The notes beneath the pieces were generated by a model. The model was not told the DNA's origin. It ran no database searches and was given only the letters and a program-made list of their open reading frames with translations. DNA of 64,000 nt from Xiphophorus maculatus. Its lineage: Eukaryota > Chordata > Actinopteri > Cyprinodontiformes > Poeciliidae. This document shows positions 50,310 through 63,601 of this stretch, one piece after another. The DNA lies in assembly GCF_002775205.1 (NCBI RefSeq), contig NC_036454.1, positions 3,031,382 through 3,095,381 on the forward strand, given 5' to 3'. A program made the translations under genes and the position numbers. How positions within the stretch are numbered: the first letter of the stretch is position 1; every line of letters starts with the position of its first letter.

Positions 50310-50312
<3 letters not shown>

Positions 50313-50764
50313 GACATGCACTCACACACATGTCGATTTATGACTTCATCTGTTTTCTGGCCAGGATGTCACACAGTTAACCTAAAAATATAAGCCTCCC
50401 AATTCATTTTCTCACATCAATCCTGGTTTTTGTGAATGATGCAGCCTTACGTCTCATCATATCAACGTTTCTCCAATTTATAAATGATAAAGAAATAAAG
50501 AAATGGCTCAAGAAAACCAAGCAGATACAAGAAGTTAGCTGTGAAATGTGCAAAAATGAAATGTTATGGTTATATAAAGTTGTAAATGCAGAACAAGGAG
50601 TTTTTTGCTCCATCCAGAATCTTGCTGCTGTTTGATCCAAAGCTTCTGGAATGTGAATAAAATTAAAAACATTCAAATATTATTGCAGATTGTAGGTAAT
50701 AAATGACCCAGTTTTAAAGTTGGATCACAGTTTTAATTTTACCCGTCGTCCTTCACGATAAACG

Positions 50765-50900
50765 CAGAGGTCATTTCAACGCCGGTGGCGCGGAGCTGCC
50801 GGGTTCCAGCGTCTTGCTCCAGGGCACATCAGCAGGACGGCGCTGAGCCTGAGCCAGACTGCAGGCTGACGGCTGCTGCTCCTCACTGCGAACATCGTCC
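50765..50900 (-). mobile_element. Possible SINE-derived segment
   Basis: The minus strand contains tgatgtgccctggagcaaga, cgctggaacccggcagctcc and tgacctctgcgtttat, which resemble the body of a fish SINE (ctgagcaaggcactgaaccc type). G+C is higher than in the surroundings. No B box was found, so identity is tentative. Confidence 0.35.
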
Positions 50901-52356
50901 CTTCAGCAGGCAGGAAGGGATGAGAGGCGACAAGCTGAGTAACAGAGAGAAACTCAGGAAGTTACAAACATTTTCAGTTTTTCTCTCAGTCAAAAGGTTT
51001 GATTTTAATCCAGTGTTTCATTCTGCAGGCCAGATAAAAGTCACATATTTACATCACAAGTTCACTTGTTTTGGCTGCAAAAAGTTTCAGTTTCAAATTC
51101 AATGAGAAATAACAGACAAAATATGTTTTTAGTTTGATTAGGGCCATGACTTTAATGCATTAAATTCAATTCATTAAACTTTAGACAGAATCAATCACTT
51201 TTGTTTTTTATTTGCTTGTTTCTTATAAGTCAGTAAATCTGATGAATAAACAACAGCGACGGACGAAACGTGGCTTCTGTTGATCCGCTGGACGTTCATT
51301 CATAATAACCAGACTGCTGTGTGAACGACTTCCTGTCTCAAAGCGAACTGCATGCAGACGTCCCGCAGCATGACTCTCTCTATGGTTCAATTTAAAGTTA
51401 TTCAGAACCAACAGCATCATCAGAAGATCAGAACAAGATTAAAGTTACACTAAAAGTTGCGTTAAAAGTCCATTAAAAGTGTCATTATTTACTGAATGAC
51501 ACTCCAGGACAGCAGTCATAAACATTCATGAAGACTCCTTCATGGTCATAACAGGTGTTATAACATGTTTATGACTCAAATGAAGTGTTACCAGTTGGAT
51601 TTTTAAGGGTGAACAGACGGGAACTGGGCCGTTCAGCCTGCTGTGGAAAAGTTGGATATGAGTCACAGTTGAACCAAAAACATTGTGTTGCATTTGAGAC
51701 GTTGTGGTAAATAATTATTTACCGACTTTTGGAGGTTTTCCAGACACGTTCGGCTTCAGCCAGTTAAAAACCTGAAGCAGCTCGTCTTCCTGTTTCCAAA
51801 TCTCAAAGGAAAATGTGTGTTTCAGTATTCCTGTAATTCATGACACAAATAAAAACGAAACCTCTCATATTCTCATTATGAAAATGTGAAAACCAGCCTC
51901 TTCTCGCTCTCTGATGTTCTGTCAAATTAAATAAGTCCCGTTAATATTCCATGTATTGATCAGGAATCTTCACCTGTTTCCAGCAGAGTGAGGAGGAATG
52001 AAAAACTCACTGCTGCAGATCTGAGGGTGACCTTGATGAAATCCAGGCCGTTTAAATCTGAATGGCAAAAATATGTGTGTGGTTAGTGATGGCTCTCATT
52101 AATTTGCAGAGAGCCCCTCAGGATGAGTGAGTGTGCTGCGGTTTGAAGAGCAGGAAGGAGGTGGGGGTTGGGGTTAAGTAGGATGGAGATAAAACCATTT
52201 AGGAGTCATGGTCAATCAGAAGCAGCTCCTGCTTCGCTCCTCATGGCCGCCTGCTGTGTGTGAGCGCGGCAACGTGTCGGTGTGTGTCTGGGGGAATGAG
52301 TTTGTGCATCCATGTGTGTCAACATGCATTAATGAATACTGTGTGGGTGTGTGCAG

Positions 52357-52358
<2 letters not shown>

Positions 52359-52432
<74 letters not shown>

Positions 52433-52445
52433 GTGTGTGCGTGTG

Positions 52446-52486
<41 letters not shown>

Positions 52487-52505
52487 GTGTGCGTGTGTGT
52501 GTGTG
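52359..52505. repeat. (GT)n microsatellite with GC steps
   Basis: About 147 bp; pure in the first half, interrupted by gc dinucleotides in the second. Confidence 0.96.
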
Positions 52506-52839
52506 AGGGGCTTAGCGAGCTGGTCTGGAGAGACAAAGAAATGTCGTCCTCAAAGTGAGACCAACAGTCAGGCAGGAAGATTTTTTGTTATTTTAACATT
52601 GATTTTCTCATGAATATGAATTATGACGTCAGTTTTACACCCTAAGAAACTTTCACATAAACACAGTTTAAAAACTAACTGCCACCAACCACAGAACACA
52701 TGTGCACAAAACTTTAGAGAAATAAAAAACAAACACAATTTTGTGATTGTAACGTTTCTTATTTAATGGAAACGTCAATAAAAAAACATGAATAAGTTTG
52801 TTCAAGTGATAAATCATTCAAAAACATCGTCCTCCAACC

Positions 52840-52995
52840 ACTTCCTGTCGTCTTCCTCGTCATTTCCGCCAGTAGTAACGTTTGGTTGCTGATCACATGA
52901 TGCAAAAAATGTTTCCATTGCAGTTTTGCGGAACACATGAATTTTGATGCAGCTGGAAAGAAAAACCGCCTGCCTGTAGCACAAACATCTTTCAC
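52840..52995. repeat. Interspersed repeat, inverted partner of 5470-5660
   Basis: Contains catttccgccagtagtaac and tgatcacatgatgca, the complement of the copy in p2rx7 intron 5. Family unknown. Confidence 0.55.
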
Positions 52996-55540
52996 CAAAG
53001 GTTTTGAGGTTTTTTGAAATTTATTTTAGCAAATTTAATTTTGTAATTCCAACTTGCACATTTTTACAGTGAATGGAAATGCAGGTAGTGAAAGAAAAAC
53101 TCAGATTATTAGTGAAGAATGTGTCAACTTTTCCCCTCAACATTTTATTTCTCCTACTAATACAGTTAAACATTTCAGTTTGGTAGCTTGTTAATTAATA
53201 TAGAGCCTGAACCAAATATAAAGTCACTTATGAACGAAATATAAACTCCACATTTTTAAAAAACTTCTTCCTACAAAGTAAACGATGGTGCATGTAACTT
53301 TACACTGAAGAAAGAAACAACCAGACGATGTTCTGTGAACACGGAGCAGGTGCAGCGACCGGCGTGTGACTCATTTGGAGACATCTCAGCGTTTTTGTTG
53401 GAAACACATGTGCATACATTTACACCCACAGTTTTAACCCTGCAAACTGAACTCTTGCTTAATTTGTCACCAAAAGTTTTCAGCTGTGAACTTCCTCCAG
53501 AAATATTTAAAGTAAGACTTTCCTCCTTTGTTCAGTAGATTCATTGTCATATTAGAGAGAAACAAAGAAATAAAAAACAAATTAAACTTGTGTGTGTTCC
53601 AGAATCATCTTGGGTTATTCTTTGCCTCTGCAGCTGCATTAACTTCATTCACATGCAGCAGACACAAAGCAGCATTCGGCAAAAGCGAAGCGTCAGGATC
53701 TAATAAGCTGAAAATCAGCCGAGTCCAACCTGCTGAACATACGAATCGGATCCTCATTAAATTCTTCCATCGGTTGCTTCCTGCTGCGCAGGTTTGGAAC
53801 ATTATGTTTGTTAGTTTGCAGAAGCTCATTAGACTGAACAGCACAACAACAAGTTAAAAATATAAATATATAAAAGGTTAATCTTGCTGTTTTTTTCTGT
53901 CATCACTTAGAAAATGTAGTTTATAACTCAGTCACTTTATGTGATCAAAGAAACAAACTACAGAAGGAAAGAAGTGGAGACACTGGTGGAACATTTGGAG
54001 TGTAAACTCAGTTTTGGGACAAAATAATAATTTTACAGAGAATGATATTTATTATTTAATATTTATTGTAACTTTATGGCTGCAGGCAATTATGGGACTT
54101 CAGTTTGCCTGTGCAGAAAAAAGTTTCTGTAAATCAATTCTGTATCCACTGAAATCCATAAAAGTTATTAGAATCAGGAGCTTTGAGTTCAGATATAAAA
54201 CAGCCGATTAATTAACGAAATGCTGCTGCAGAGACGCTGAAATGTTCGGCTTCACGGTTTATTTCAGAAAACTAGAGACGCTAACAGTCTGACAGCAAAT
54301 CACCGTCTGTGATTATCGTCCTGAAAATGAAGCTTGGAAAACAGAAAAACTGGGAGTTTTGCTGCTTTATGTTTATTATGTTATTATGGTATTTTAACAA
54401 ACTCCAATACTGAGAAACATTCCTATTTGTAAAACTTCTTTAGGAAACCAGTCACATAAAAAAGTTTGATTTGTTCACTAAAACACTCACAATAACTACA
54501 TTTAATCAAATTTTCAAATTTATTGACAATTTTAATGAAAAAACAGTGAATAAAATAATAAAACTAACAATCCCGACAACATGGTCAGGTTTTTAAATAT
54601 GACTAATTTGAACTTATTGTGATGAAAATAAATCTAAATCTTCCTGTGATAATAAATTTATCATGAGAAACGATAAACGATGTGATCAATAGGTGGGTGT
54701 GTCTCCAGTTTGTTCCTGACTTTGTGGGCGTGGCCAACGCTGCAGTGATGTCATTTGTTTGCCTCTGTGCAGCCAGTTTCTCTGAAATCTCTGTATGTTT
54801 GTTTGTTGCATGTTGGCAGGTGATGCAGTAATTAACTGAAAGGTTTGGACCTCCGGGTTTGACAGTTTGCAGCTCGTCATACTGAGATCTTGTCAGATTG
54901 AAAATGTTGGTTAAGATGTTTTTTTTATTTGAGGAATTTTGAAGAACCGCCTTCGTTCATCCACTGATTTAACCCAACGAGTGAATCAGTGAATTCAGTC
55001 TGCAGACATGGATGTGAGCGTCTGCTGTGGTGCTAAGATGTTTTCACTCTGCATATTAATAGTTAAGTGTTTGATTCTCAGGGATTTGCAGATGAGTAAA
55101 TAATTAAAAATGACAACATGCTTTACATTTGAATGAATTAAATTTACATTTATGTTGAATTTTTTGAGAAAAAAAATTTCTGACTGAAATTATTTTCAGT
55201 TTGAAAATATATTTAACATTTTAACTCAAAAATGTCAAATTCATCATAAAAATCCCTAAATGAGGATAAACTCAGGACGGATGTAAAGTGAAGTGTGGTC
55301 GGATCCGCCTGCCTGAGTCCGTTTAGTCTGACAGGCGAGTTCTGAGACTCTGATCAGATTAATTATCCGATCAGAACCGAATCAACCTGATTTGTTTCTG
55401 ACTGTCACTGCAGGCGCTGCAACACAGCACCGCCTGTAACCCCATCATCCTCCCCCATCCTCACATCCACCCGACGCTCCGTTCCTCTCTCCCTCCATCC
55501 ATCAGTCTCTGGGGTCAACAGCTCAGGTGATCTAAACAAT

Positions 55541-55555
55541 CGTTGCCATGGCAAA
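55541..55555. promoter_or_regulatory. X-box-like palindrome (RFX site type)
   Basis: GTTGCCATGGCAAA matches the RFX X-box consensus GTTGCCATGGCAAC at 13 of 14 positions. Its function is not known from sequence. Confidence 0.35.
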
Positions 55556-55699
55556 CTTCCAGCAGGAACCAAAACACAGCTAATGATGCTGGTAGTTAAC
55601 GACTTTCATCATCAAACCTAATCTTTCATAAAAAAACAAATCACCGTGTTTTTCTTTATTTTCCGTTTCGTTGTCCTTCTGCTGTCTGTGACTCCAAAC

Positions 55700-55763
55700 C
55701 AGAAACCCGGTTCAGGACCCGGTTAATATCTCAGAAACCCGGTTCAGGACCCGGTTAATATCT
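55700..55763. repeat. 32-bp perfect tandem duplication
   Basis: cagaaacccggttcaggacc plus cggttaatatct occurs twice without spacer. Confidence 0.95.
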
Positions 55764-58600
55764 CAGCTCACTGGCCCGTGATGAAGTTGACCAGACACAA
55801 CTTGCTCACCTCCATCTGTCGGCTCGTCCTCGTTCCAGAGAGCCGCGACGCGTGACGCTCACATGTTCTGCTAAAAACAAACACCCAGAGAAACAAACCC
55901 CCCGCTGACCCGTTTCCCTCAGAGGCAGTTGGGTTAAATCCACCCTGACAGGCCAGCGCTCCTCACCGCCAGGCCAGGCTGTCGCTGCCAGAAAAAACAC
56001 ATATGTTACATGTCTATAAATGCGCTGGAACATGCGTGTTGGCAGCCAGGCGTGATGTGTTGGCTGTCGATATATTTACAGAGCATCGCTTCAAAATCTC
56101 AACCAACATTTAGCCATGGAGGAATCATTTGAGGCGCCGAAGTTTCTGAGGTTTGAAGTCTTTGCTTGTTTTTTATTAATTGAGGCGACTATGAGAAAGT
56201 TGGTGTTTGATTTAAATCTGTTTTTAAAACATTTGAAGTGATGGTGTTGCTGTCGACTAATCATCAATTAAAGGGACGGTATCATAAAAACTGACTTGAT
56301 TTTAGCTTCATTCATGTTTTAATGTTATTCCCTCATCAAAAACAAACCTGGAGATTTGCCCTGATTCTTTCATGCACGTTTGAGAAATCCTTTAATCTCC
56401 ATGGCAACCATTCAGCTGTGCAAAACGCCTGAGTGGACCTAGCCCTGCCCTCGAGGCACAGCTCCTCCCCCAACCAGCCAGCAGGAACTGAATCAAAGTG
56501 GGATGAATATTGTCACAGTTTCCAGTATGTAGTCGCGTCACGCTGCGGATCCTAACCTTCAGAAACACTTTAAAAAATTAAAAACATTTAATCGCCTTCC
56601 TAAAATAACGGTTTGTTATTTTTTTGTTAAAAAAAAAAATTGTCAAAACTTCCTTATTTTAGGAAGGTGACATTATGAAATATTTGATGCTCTTAAATCT
56701 GAATTAAACTGCGTTTGAAAAACTGTTTTGGACGCCATGAAAGCATAAATATTGTTTGTGATTTAGCCAGTTTCCACATCTGGGTCATCAAGTGAAAAGT
56801 GTGTTTACAGGTTTGTGACTAAAACCAGGTCCACCCAGTGTGACTCAGCCTGGCGTCCAGATTATCGCGTCAAACAGAGAGTAAACACGCACAGCTGTCA
56901 TGAACAGGGAACTCACAGCAAACAGAAAAACCTTCTTCATTATTTTTCTGGCACAAAGACACTTCAAACACTTTCAGGTTTCAAACAGTATTAACTGTTT
57001 TAAAGTTTTTATTTACCAGACAGGAAACAGGGTGTGTCCAAATTCAGGGCAGCGTCTTTCCAGGCACGATTACATCACAGCTTTCAGTTAACGCTGTCCA
57101 AATTCAAGGACTCCCTCAGATGCATCGTCCTTTTCCCCCGATTTGAAGGACGGGTCTGCTGCGTCCTCTGCAGCCCTGGAGAGGATTACAGTTTTCATAT
57201 ATCAATAAAAAATAAAATCTAAAACCTTAAAGTGGTTGAGTTGTTAAGCCGTTCAAATTTGGGTGAACATGTTTTTGATATAATTTTGTTAAAAAAGTAT
57301 TAATTTAATGAATTGCAAATGATTACAAAAGAAGTAATAAAAAAGCTCAGCAAGGTTTCAAGCTCCATTTTTTTTACGGTTGCTAGGCGACCGGACGAAC
57401 GCCAATATAAGGGCTGGAATAAGAAAAGTTACATCTGTGCATGTTTAGCCGCAGGATTCGGGTTCAAAACGTGTTTTAGCTGTAAGGTTTGAATTGCAGT
57501 ACGAGTCGTTTTCATTTTTTGTCCCGCAGTTTGGGACTCTGACAGAAAAAACTTCAGATAAAACTTTTTATTAAACTTTAACAGAAAACGATTTGAATTT
57601 ATTTAAAATGCAACAGAAACAGAGATAGAAAAGAACATTTATAAAGTAAAGAAGATAAGATAAGTCAACACCTTAGACGTCTGCTGCTACCAGCAGAAAC
57701 AAAACCAAACCGTTTTACCATAAAGTTGTTTTTAGTTTATTCTTATTAAATCTAAATTTACTCCAATAAAAATCCCACTGAGATCAAAATCTGTTTTACA
57801 GGAGTTTATGGCTGGAGCTGAATTGAGAGCAGCAGATTGAACACAAGGAGCTTCAGCACTGAGCAGTGATGTGTGTCTACCAACATAAACCAGCAGCAGA
57901 TTTACTCTGAGACACAATTTACTGTTTCACTCAGATTTCTCTTCACCAGAGGGAAGAGAGCCTGAAACAAAAGACGACAGAGTTCATTATTTCTGCTTCT
58001 GGATTTTGGCTTCTGTTGGTAGTTTATGTAATTGCAGCCAAACGTATTTCCCCGCTGGCAGTGAACCTGTTTTCAACCCAGGAAACATGTGCAGGTGTGT
58101 AAATATTAAAGATGAGAGAAATTGTATCTCCTGGTGTTCCTGACCATTCCTGACCATTCTACTGGCTTTCTGTCCCAACTCTTTAAATCCAAAAGGCTCA
58201 CGCTGAAACCGGGCCAGCTGGCTGCAAACACAAAAACAACATGCATGCAGACAGCAGAGCTCAGGCCAGCCGAGGCGCCGCCACACGCAGCCCACAACAC
58301 CGACTAATTACACCCAAATTTACACACCAGGGTCGGGTTTCCATATGCACAAACACACGGCTGTAAAAATGTCTCGCTGCTCTACGTACGGACACACTGC
58401 CACCCGGATCGCTTTGATAAAGTGATTTCATAATTACAAATTCCCTCCCTGCAGCAGAGACGCACAAAGTTCACCACACACATAAAGGAGAAAAGAGGCG
58501 GCACAATTTGGCATTTGATATGGTTGACCCAGATCTGGGAGCGTGCGTGGCTGAAGAGTTGAGGAGGAGGAGGAGGAGGAGGAGATGAGAGGAGGAGGAA

Positions 58601-58794
58601 GAGGAGAGGAGAGGAGAGGAGAGGAGAGGAGAGGAGAGGAGAGGAGAGGAGAGGAGAGGAGAGGAGAGGAGAGGAGAGGAGAGGAGAGGAGAGGAGAGGA
58701 GAGGAGAGGAGAGGAGAGGAGAGGAGAGGAGAGGAGAGGAGAGGAGAGGAGAGGAGAGGAGAGGAGAGGAGAGGAGAGGAGAGGAGAGGAGAGG
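58601..58794. repeat. (GAGGA)39 polypurine array
   Basis: 194 bp of uninterrupted pentanucleotide, preceded by an impure GAG/GGA run from 58561. One strand is entirely purine. The open frame through it (GEERR repeats) is an artefact of the array. Confidence 0.97.
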
Positions 58795-59644
58795 TTATCT
58801 GGGTGTTTTGTGTGAGTGAATCAGATGATGAAGGAGCTGAAGGCTGGCTGGTGTCGCTCCTGGAAGGGCTCTTTTTCCAAAAGAGTGTAATTTAAAACGC
58901 AGCATGAGGTTGATGAGCTGAAATGGACGGATACGACAGAAGGTCACAGCGACTGAGACTTTGACCAAGAGCAGAAAAAATGAATCAAAAAGAACGATTT
59001 GGTGTTGGAGCCTCTGTTTAAATATGATTTCTGTTTTTTCTTGATTATTTACTCGCTTGGCAATAGAAAGAAGTCGACTGAATTATTGAAATCGCCTCAG
59101 CTTGATGCTAATCATCAATAATTTGCTTCAAATCTTGAAAGCCAGTTGAAAAATCAAAAATTGGCCACCATGAGTTACTGGAGCAGAGCTGGAGAGGAAT
59201 CACATGAAAACAACAACAGCAGAAATTTAAATCCATGAACTGACATTTAAAATGTTTGGTCCAGAAAAGAAACGGTCAGCAGCCACGAGTTCATCGGCCT
59301 CCTGCGTCGGCAACGGGAGGAGAAGAAGAAAACCGCCATCATCATCAAAATGGTCACAAAGAAGCTGCTGCTATGGAAACCAGTTTTAAAGGCTTGTAAG
59401 TAACATTACAGTAAGAGATACAGTAGGAGTCCAAGCAACTGTCTCCTGCACAGAGACACCAGCTGGTGTCAGGATCAGGAGGCAACAGAAACGAGTTCAT
59501 TTGCTGCAAGAACTCATTCAGTACCAAACTGAAATTCTGCAGGAAGAACAAAGACGGTTAAAAGAAACTGGAGCAAATTGTCGTATTGGTTGGAACATCT
59601 GGATAAATTGTTCAGTTTTCATCACCAAGAACGACGAATGGCAT

Positions 59645-59925
59645 CAGAACTACGTTCACACCACATTTATTCCGCTTTGGTCCAACTCCAGTCCGTTTGT
59701 CTACGAGGTCCGGTTCGTTTGTGGAGATGTGAATGTGAATCAAACTCCGGTCCGAAACCTCGGTTCGGTTCGGTTCGATTTCAGTTGTTGTGAACTCTGG
59801 TACGATTTGGATGCATATGAACACCAAGCAGACCGGAGACTGCTCTAAAAGCAGGAAGTGGACTACAGCGCAGGGCATTCTGGGTAAATACGACCAGGAC
59901 AAACAAACATGCTAGTGGGAGAAAT
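59645..59925. mobile_element. hAT-type non-autonomous element fragment (probable)
   Basis: Sequence such as ttcacaccacatttattccg, tttggtccaactccagtccg, aaacctcggttcggttcggt and gcagggcattctgggtaaat recalls a widespread family of fish DNA elements. No clear terminal repeats or target duplication could be fixed by eye. Confidence 0.5.
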
Positions 59926-60804
59926 CGTCCAATCACTAAACTCTGACGCCACTCGTGTGTGAAGGAGGAAGTTGTGCTCAGTGTCGTCTTCAGAGGTTTT
60001 CATGTCATTTCCTTCAGTAATGTTTGGTGCAGCGCCCCCACAGGCCGGGAGGTTTTGGTTTGGCAGAGTCAAAGTGAAGCGCAGCAACCGAAAATTTAAC
60101 AAATATGTCAAATTTTGTTTCCCAGTCAAAGTTTACTGGACTAACAATTCTTCCAACAATCCAGGACTAATTCAGTGATGTCTGGTTTGTTTCAAGCATG
60201 AAGGAGAAATAAAAGCTCTTTGGGTTTAGCAGGACGTTAACAGGACGCCTGGATTTTACCCAACAATCATAATCTACAGGAAATAGATTTATAGACATTA
60301 TAAATAAAAAGAGTCAGTACTCTAAATGCTGATTTTTCACTTCAGTGGCACATAACCTGAGAAAACTCCATAAATGTATTAAATTAATCCAACATGCACA
60401 ATAGAATATTAAAGAAACCTTTAAAGATTACAGCTTTTCTTGTTGTTTATCTGAAAACAGCATAAGTCAGTATTTTTGTCATTTTCTTTGTTTGATATTT
60501 TCAAAGATCAAATCAGCACATTTGTTTTTTTGCCCCTTTAAAAATCAAAATGCTGCACTTGAATGTGGAAGCATTTTGCTCTTGATTATGATTCATACCA
60601 GATTTTGTCTCCAAGTTTCCCAGTAAAACTTTTTTTTTGCAAAGTTATTTTGAATTTTGCTGATGGCATCAACTGTTTCTGATTTAATGTGTTAAAATAT
60701 GCATAAAAACATTAATGGAAACACACTGCCATTAAATAATTAATGTGATTTTTACCATGAAACTTCTGGCTTACTGCATATTCTGTCTGTTGTTTGCAGA
60801 AATC

Positions 60805-60865
60805 CCAGATATCTCCTTTATGCAGATGATACTGTAGTTATATTAATACGAGCAGCAAAGACAAA
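60805..60865 (+). mobile_element. LINE reverse-transcriptase scrap
   Basis: The plus strand reads PRYLLYADDTVVILI, the catalytic YADD block of a non-LTR reverse transcriptase, within a short open stretch. Nothing else of the element is evident nearby. Confidence 0.5.
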
Positions 60866-63542
60866 CACTTCAAAGAATAAAAAGCTCCCTAAGCCTTCAG
60901 TATCAGATCTGTTTGAACTTCTTTCTTTCTTACTGAATACATATTTAATTTTTAAAGGTCTTTCAGAAGAAGCAGCTCTGACTCCTGCCCACAGCTTCAG
61001 CTGCTGCTTTAGATCCTTGAACTCCCACAAAAGAACCTGGACAGACCAAACTTCTTCACTTCAATGGAGGTGTTGAAAGTCTTTTCAAAAATGTTTTCAT
61101 TTCTCACTCATGTTCCTTTCATCTTTGTGTTGAACTCTGAAAGACCTGCAAGGGGAAAAGAAGATTTTTCTTTTCACAGTGAAGAAAAAACACTTTGGCT
61201 GCATCTGCTGAAGGCGAAAGGACAAAGATGGAAGTGAAGATGGTTTGGAGAGTTTTTCTTCAGTCTCATGTTCCTCACCAGTCTGATTCCTGCTGGTTTC
61301 TGCCCTCCTTTCCAGTTTCTTTCCAACGGGATAATGCCACAAACACAGGGAGAGCGCCAGCGGTTGTCCTGTTCCCGAAGCGTGACCGATTCACGTCTCT
61401 CTCTAGATTTCTCCATCTATTCTGATTACAGACTCCCCTCTGAGTGTTGGCCGTCTCCTCTCCGGGCGGGTAATGGGAACGCGATGGGAAATAGGAGCAG
61501 CCTCGTTACATTTCCTTTGTTAGTCGGAAAAGCAATCATCTCTGAGTGTGTTTGTTGCAATCATTGGTGGGGCTGTGAGAAAGTGTGGCTGTGATGGAAG
61601 TTTGGAGGCAAAGATGCAGAAACGGTTTGGAAATCTAAACTGGAAGAATAAAGAGGTGGATGGAGGACGGCTGGATGAAAAGGAAGGAGAGTTTTATCAG
61701 ACTTTTTCAGCCTTAGTGATGCGACAGGCTTGGCAGCCCGAGGCGGTCCACCATGAAGCCCCCTACCAGGAACAATCCCCTCCTGCCTTACATATTTTCC
61801 TGTGGAGATAGATGCACGCTGTACCTCCACCCGATCCGTCGTCTTCGCCACCAGCTTCCTCCTTCCCTGCCACCCTCCGTCTCTTTGTACAGGATAATCC
61901 CTCCCCCACTCCCCAAATGCCACCGCTCGGTAGAAAGACATTTCCAAGAGGCAGTCACATGCTGTCTGCTCACACAAAGGAGCGCGGCTCTGCACACGCT
62001 CACCCCAACATGCAGGCAAACACAAACAGACACAACTCGTCCCAAAAAGCAGATGGCAGCATCTGCCTTTCACAGATAATTAAACTCCAACCTTCCTCCG
62101 TTTCTGCTGTTTTCCCTCCGTCCCGTCTTCTTTCCAAATTCGCATGTTTGCCATTAAGGCGGTTCATGCATCATTAACGGCCTTGGCGTTGTTGTTGTTG
62201 TTGTTTGCTCTCTCTTTCCACGCTGCCTAATGTGAATCACAAGAAGGCAAAGACAGGGACTTGCAATGACTCATGTGAGGCTCATTGAGCAGAGCTGAGG
62301 GGAAACTTAGAGCTCATATGGTGCAGATAAAGACGGAGGGGCAGCCGACCAGACAAATCGCTGCTCGTCACCTAAACTTTCCTTCTGAATCACCAGACTG
62401 CCTGAGGCCAAAGAAACAATTATCTTTGCTGGAAGATAAAAATTATCATTGAGATGATAAATACATGAAGACAACAATAGTTTATGCATCTCAACAGTCT
62501 GTTTCTGGACAAACTGACTGGAGTTTGATTAAAGTGAACTAAACAGAGCCGGTGTGAATTCAGCCTAAAACTCTCCAGAATCTGATGAATTCACAAAGCA
62601 TCAAATCTAATCTAATAAAATCTAATCAGATTACCGGAACCAGATTACCGGACCTGAAACCTGCAGAACGGAGTTTATGAAGAGCTAAATTTAATAACCG
62701 CTTAATATAATGCAACTTAATTTTCTTATTTCTCATCTCACAGTTGGAAGCCCAGTCTGTATGGACGTATTAAACTGATTTTTTTAATGCTGTACCACAT
62801 TTTTAACCTCTGTGAGAGATAATAATCTGAAATGAATGCAGAGCCTTTGTCCCTCTTCACACAGTCATTTTTTATATCTTCTTAATGGTGGCATCATTAA
62901 AATTAAAATCAGATGAGCAACATGGCATCTAAATATCAGAAATAAGCTTCATATTTAAATATAAATGTTTATTTTCATGGAAATCATCTTTGAAAATAAC
63001 TTTTCTGCCGTTTTCTCAGCCTTTCTGGCTTCGGTTCAACAGCCGTTATATTTGGGTCAAACAGAATTAACCGTATTTTTGCTGAGCATCAAGGTCTAAT
63101 CAGCGCTTTCTGTCTGTCTGGGTCTGACATGTGCATGGAGCCGTTTCCCATTTCTGCATCCAACTCTGTCTCCTTTCGTGCTTGTCAAGATTAAAAGTTC
63201 ACCGAGTCAAAAATATTTCAGGGCAGGAAGGTGCAACTTGTGTTTTATTAATGAGCAGCTAAGAGGCTGCTGCAGGGCATCCCCCATTAGCATAGTGCTG
63301 GGTTCGTTAGCTGATCCGCATAAACAGGGCAGGATTGGAGCAACTCAGAGACCAGATCTGGAGCAGGAGAAGCAGCAGAGGTTAGGCAGCGCAGGTGAAG
63401 ACGAGCAGGAAGGTGTGAGCCCTGAAAGACGGGGGCAAAGGTCACAGAGAGCGGCGGAGAGAAGACAGGAGAATATTCCATTTTACAGGGAAGTCACAAG
63501 GGATTTGTGCAACCACTTAACACAAGACAAGTGTCTCTCCCT

Positions 63543-63545
<3 letters not shown>

Positions 63546-63601
<56 letters not shown>
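63546..63601. repeat. (CA)28 microsatellite
   Basis: Pure CA repeat of about 56 bp. Confidence 0.96.

Noticed and set aside
56330-56500. Block with ctccatggcaaccattcagc and nearby G+C-rich words
   Set aside because: It felt like a fish interspersed repeat, but no second copy in this window or end structure could be shown.
58585-58815. Open frame of GEERR repeats
   Set aside because: Product of the GAGGA array, not a gene.
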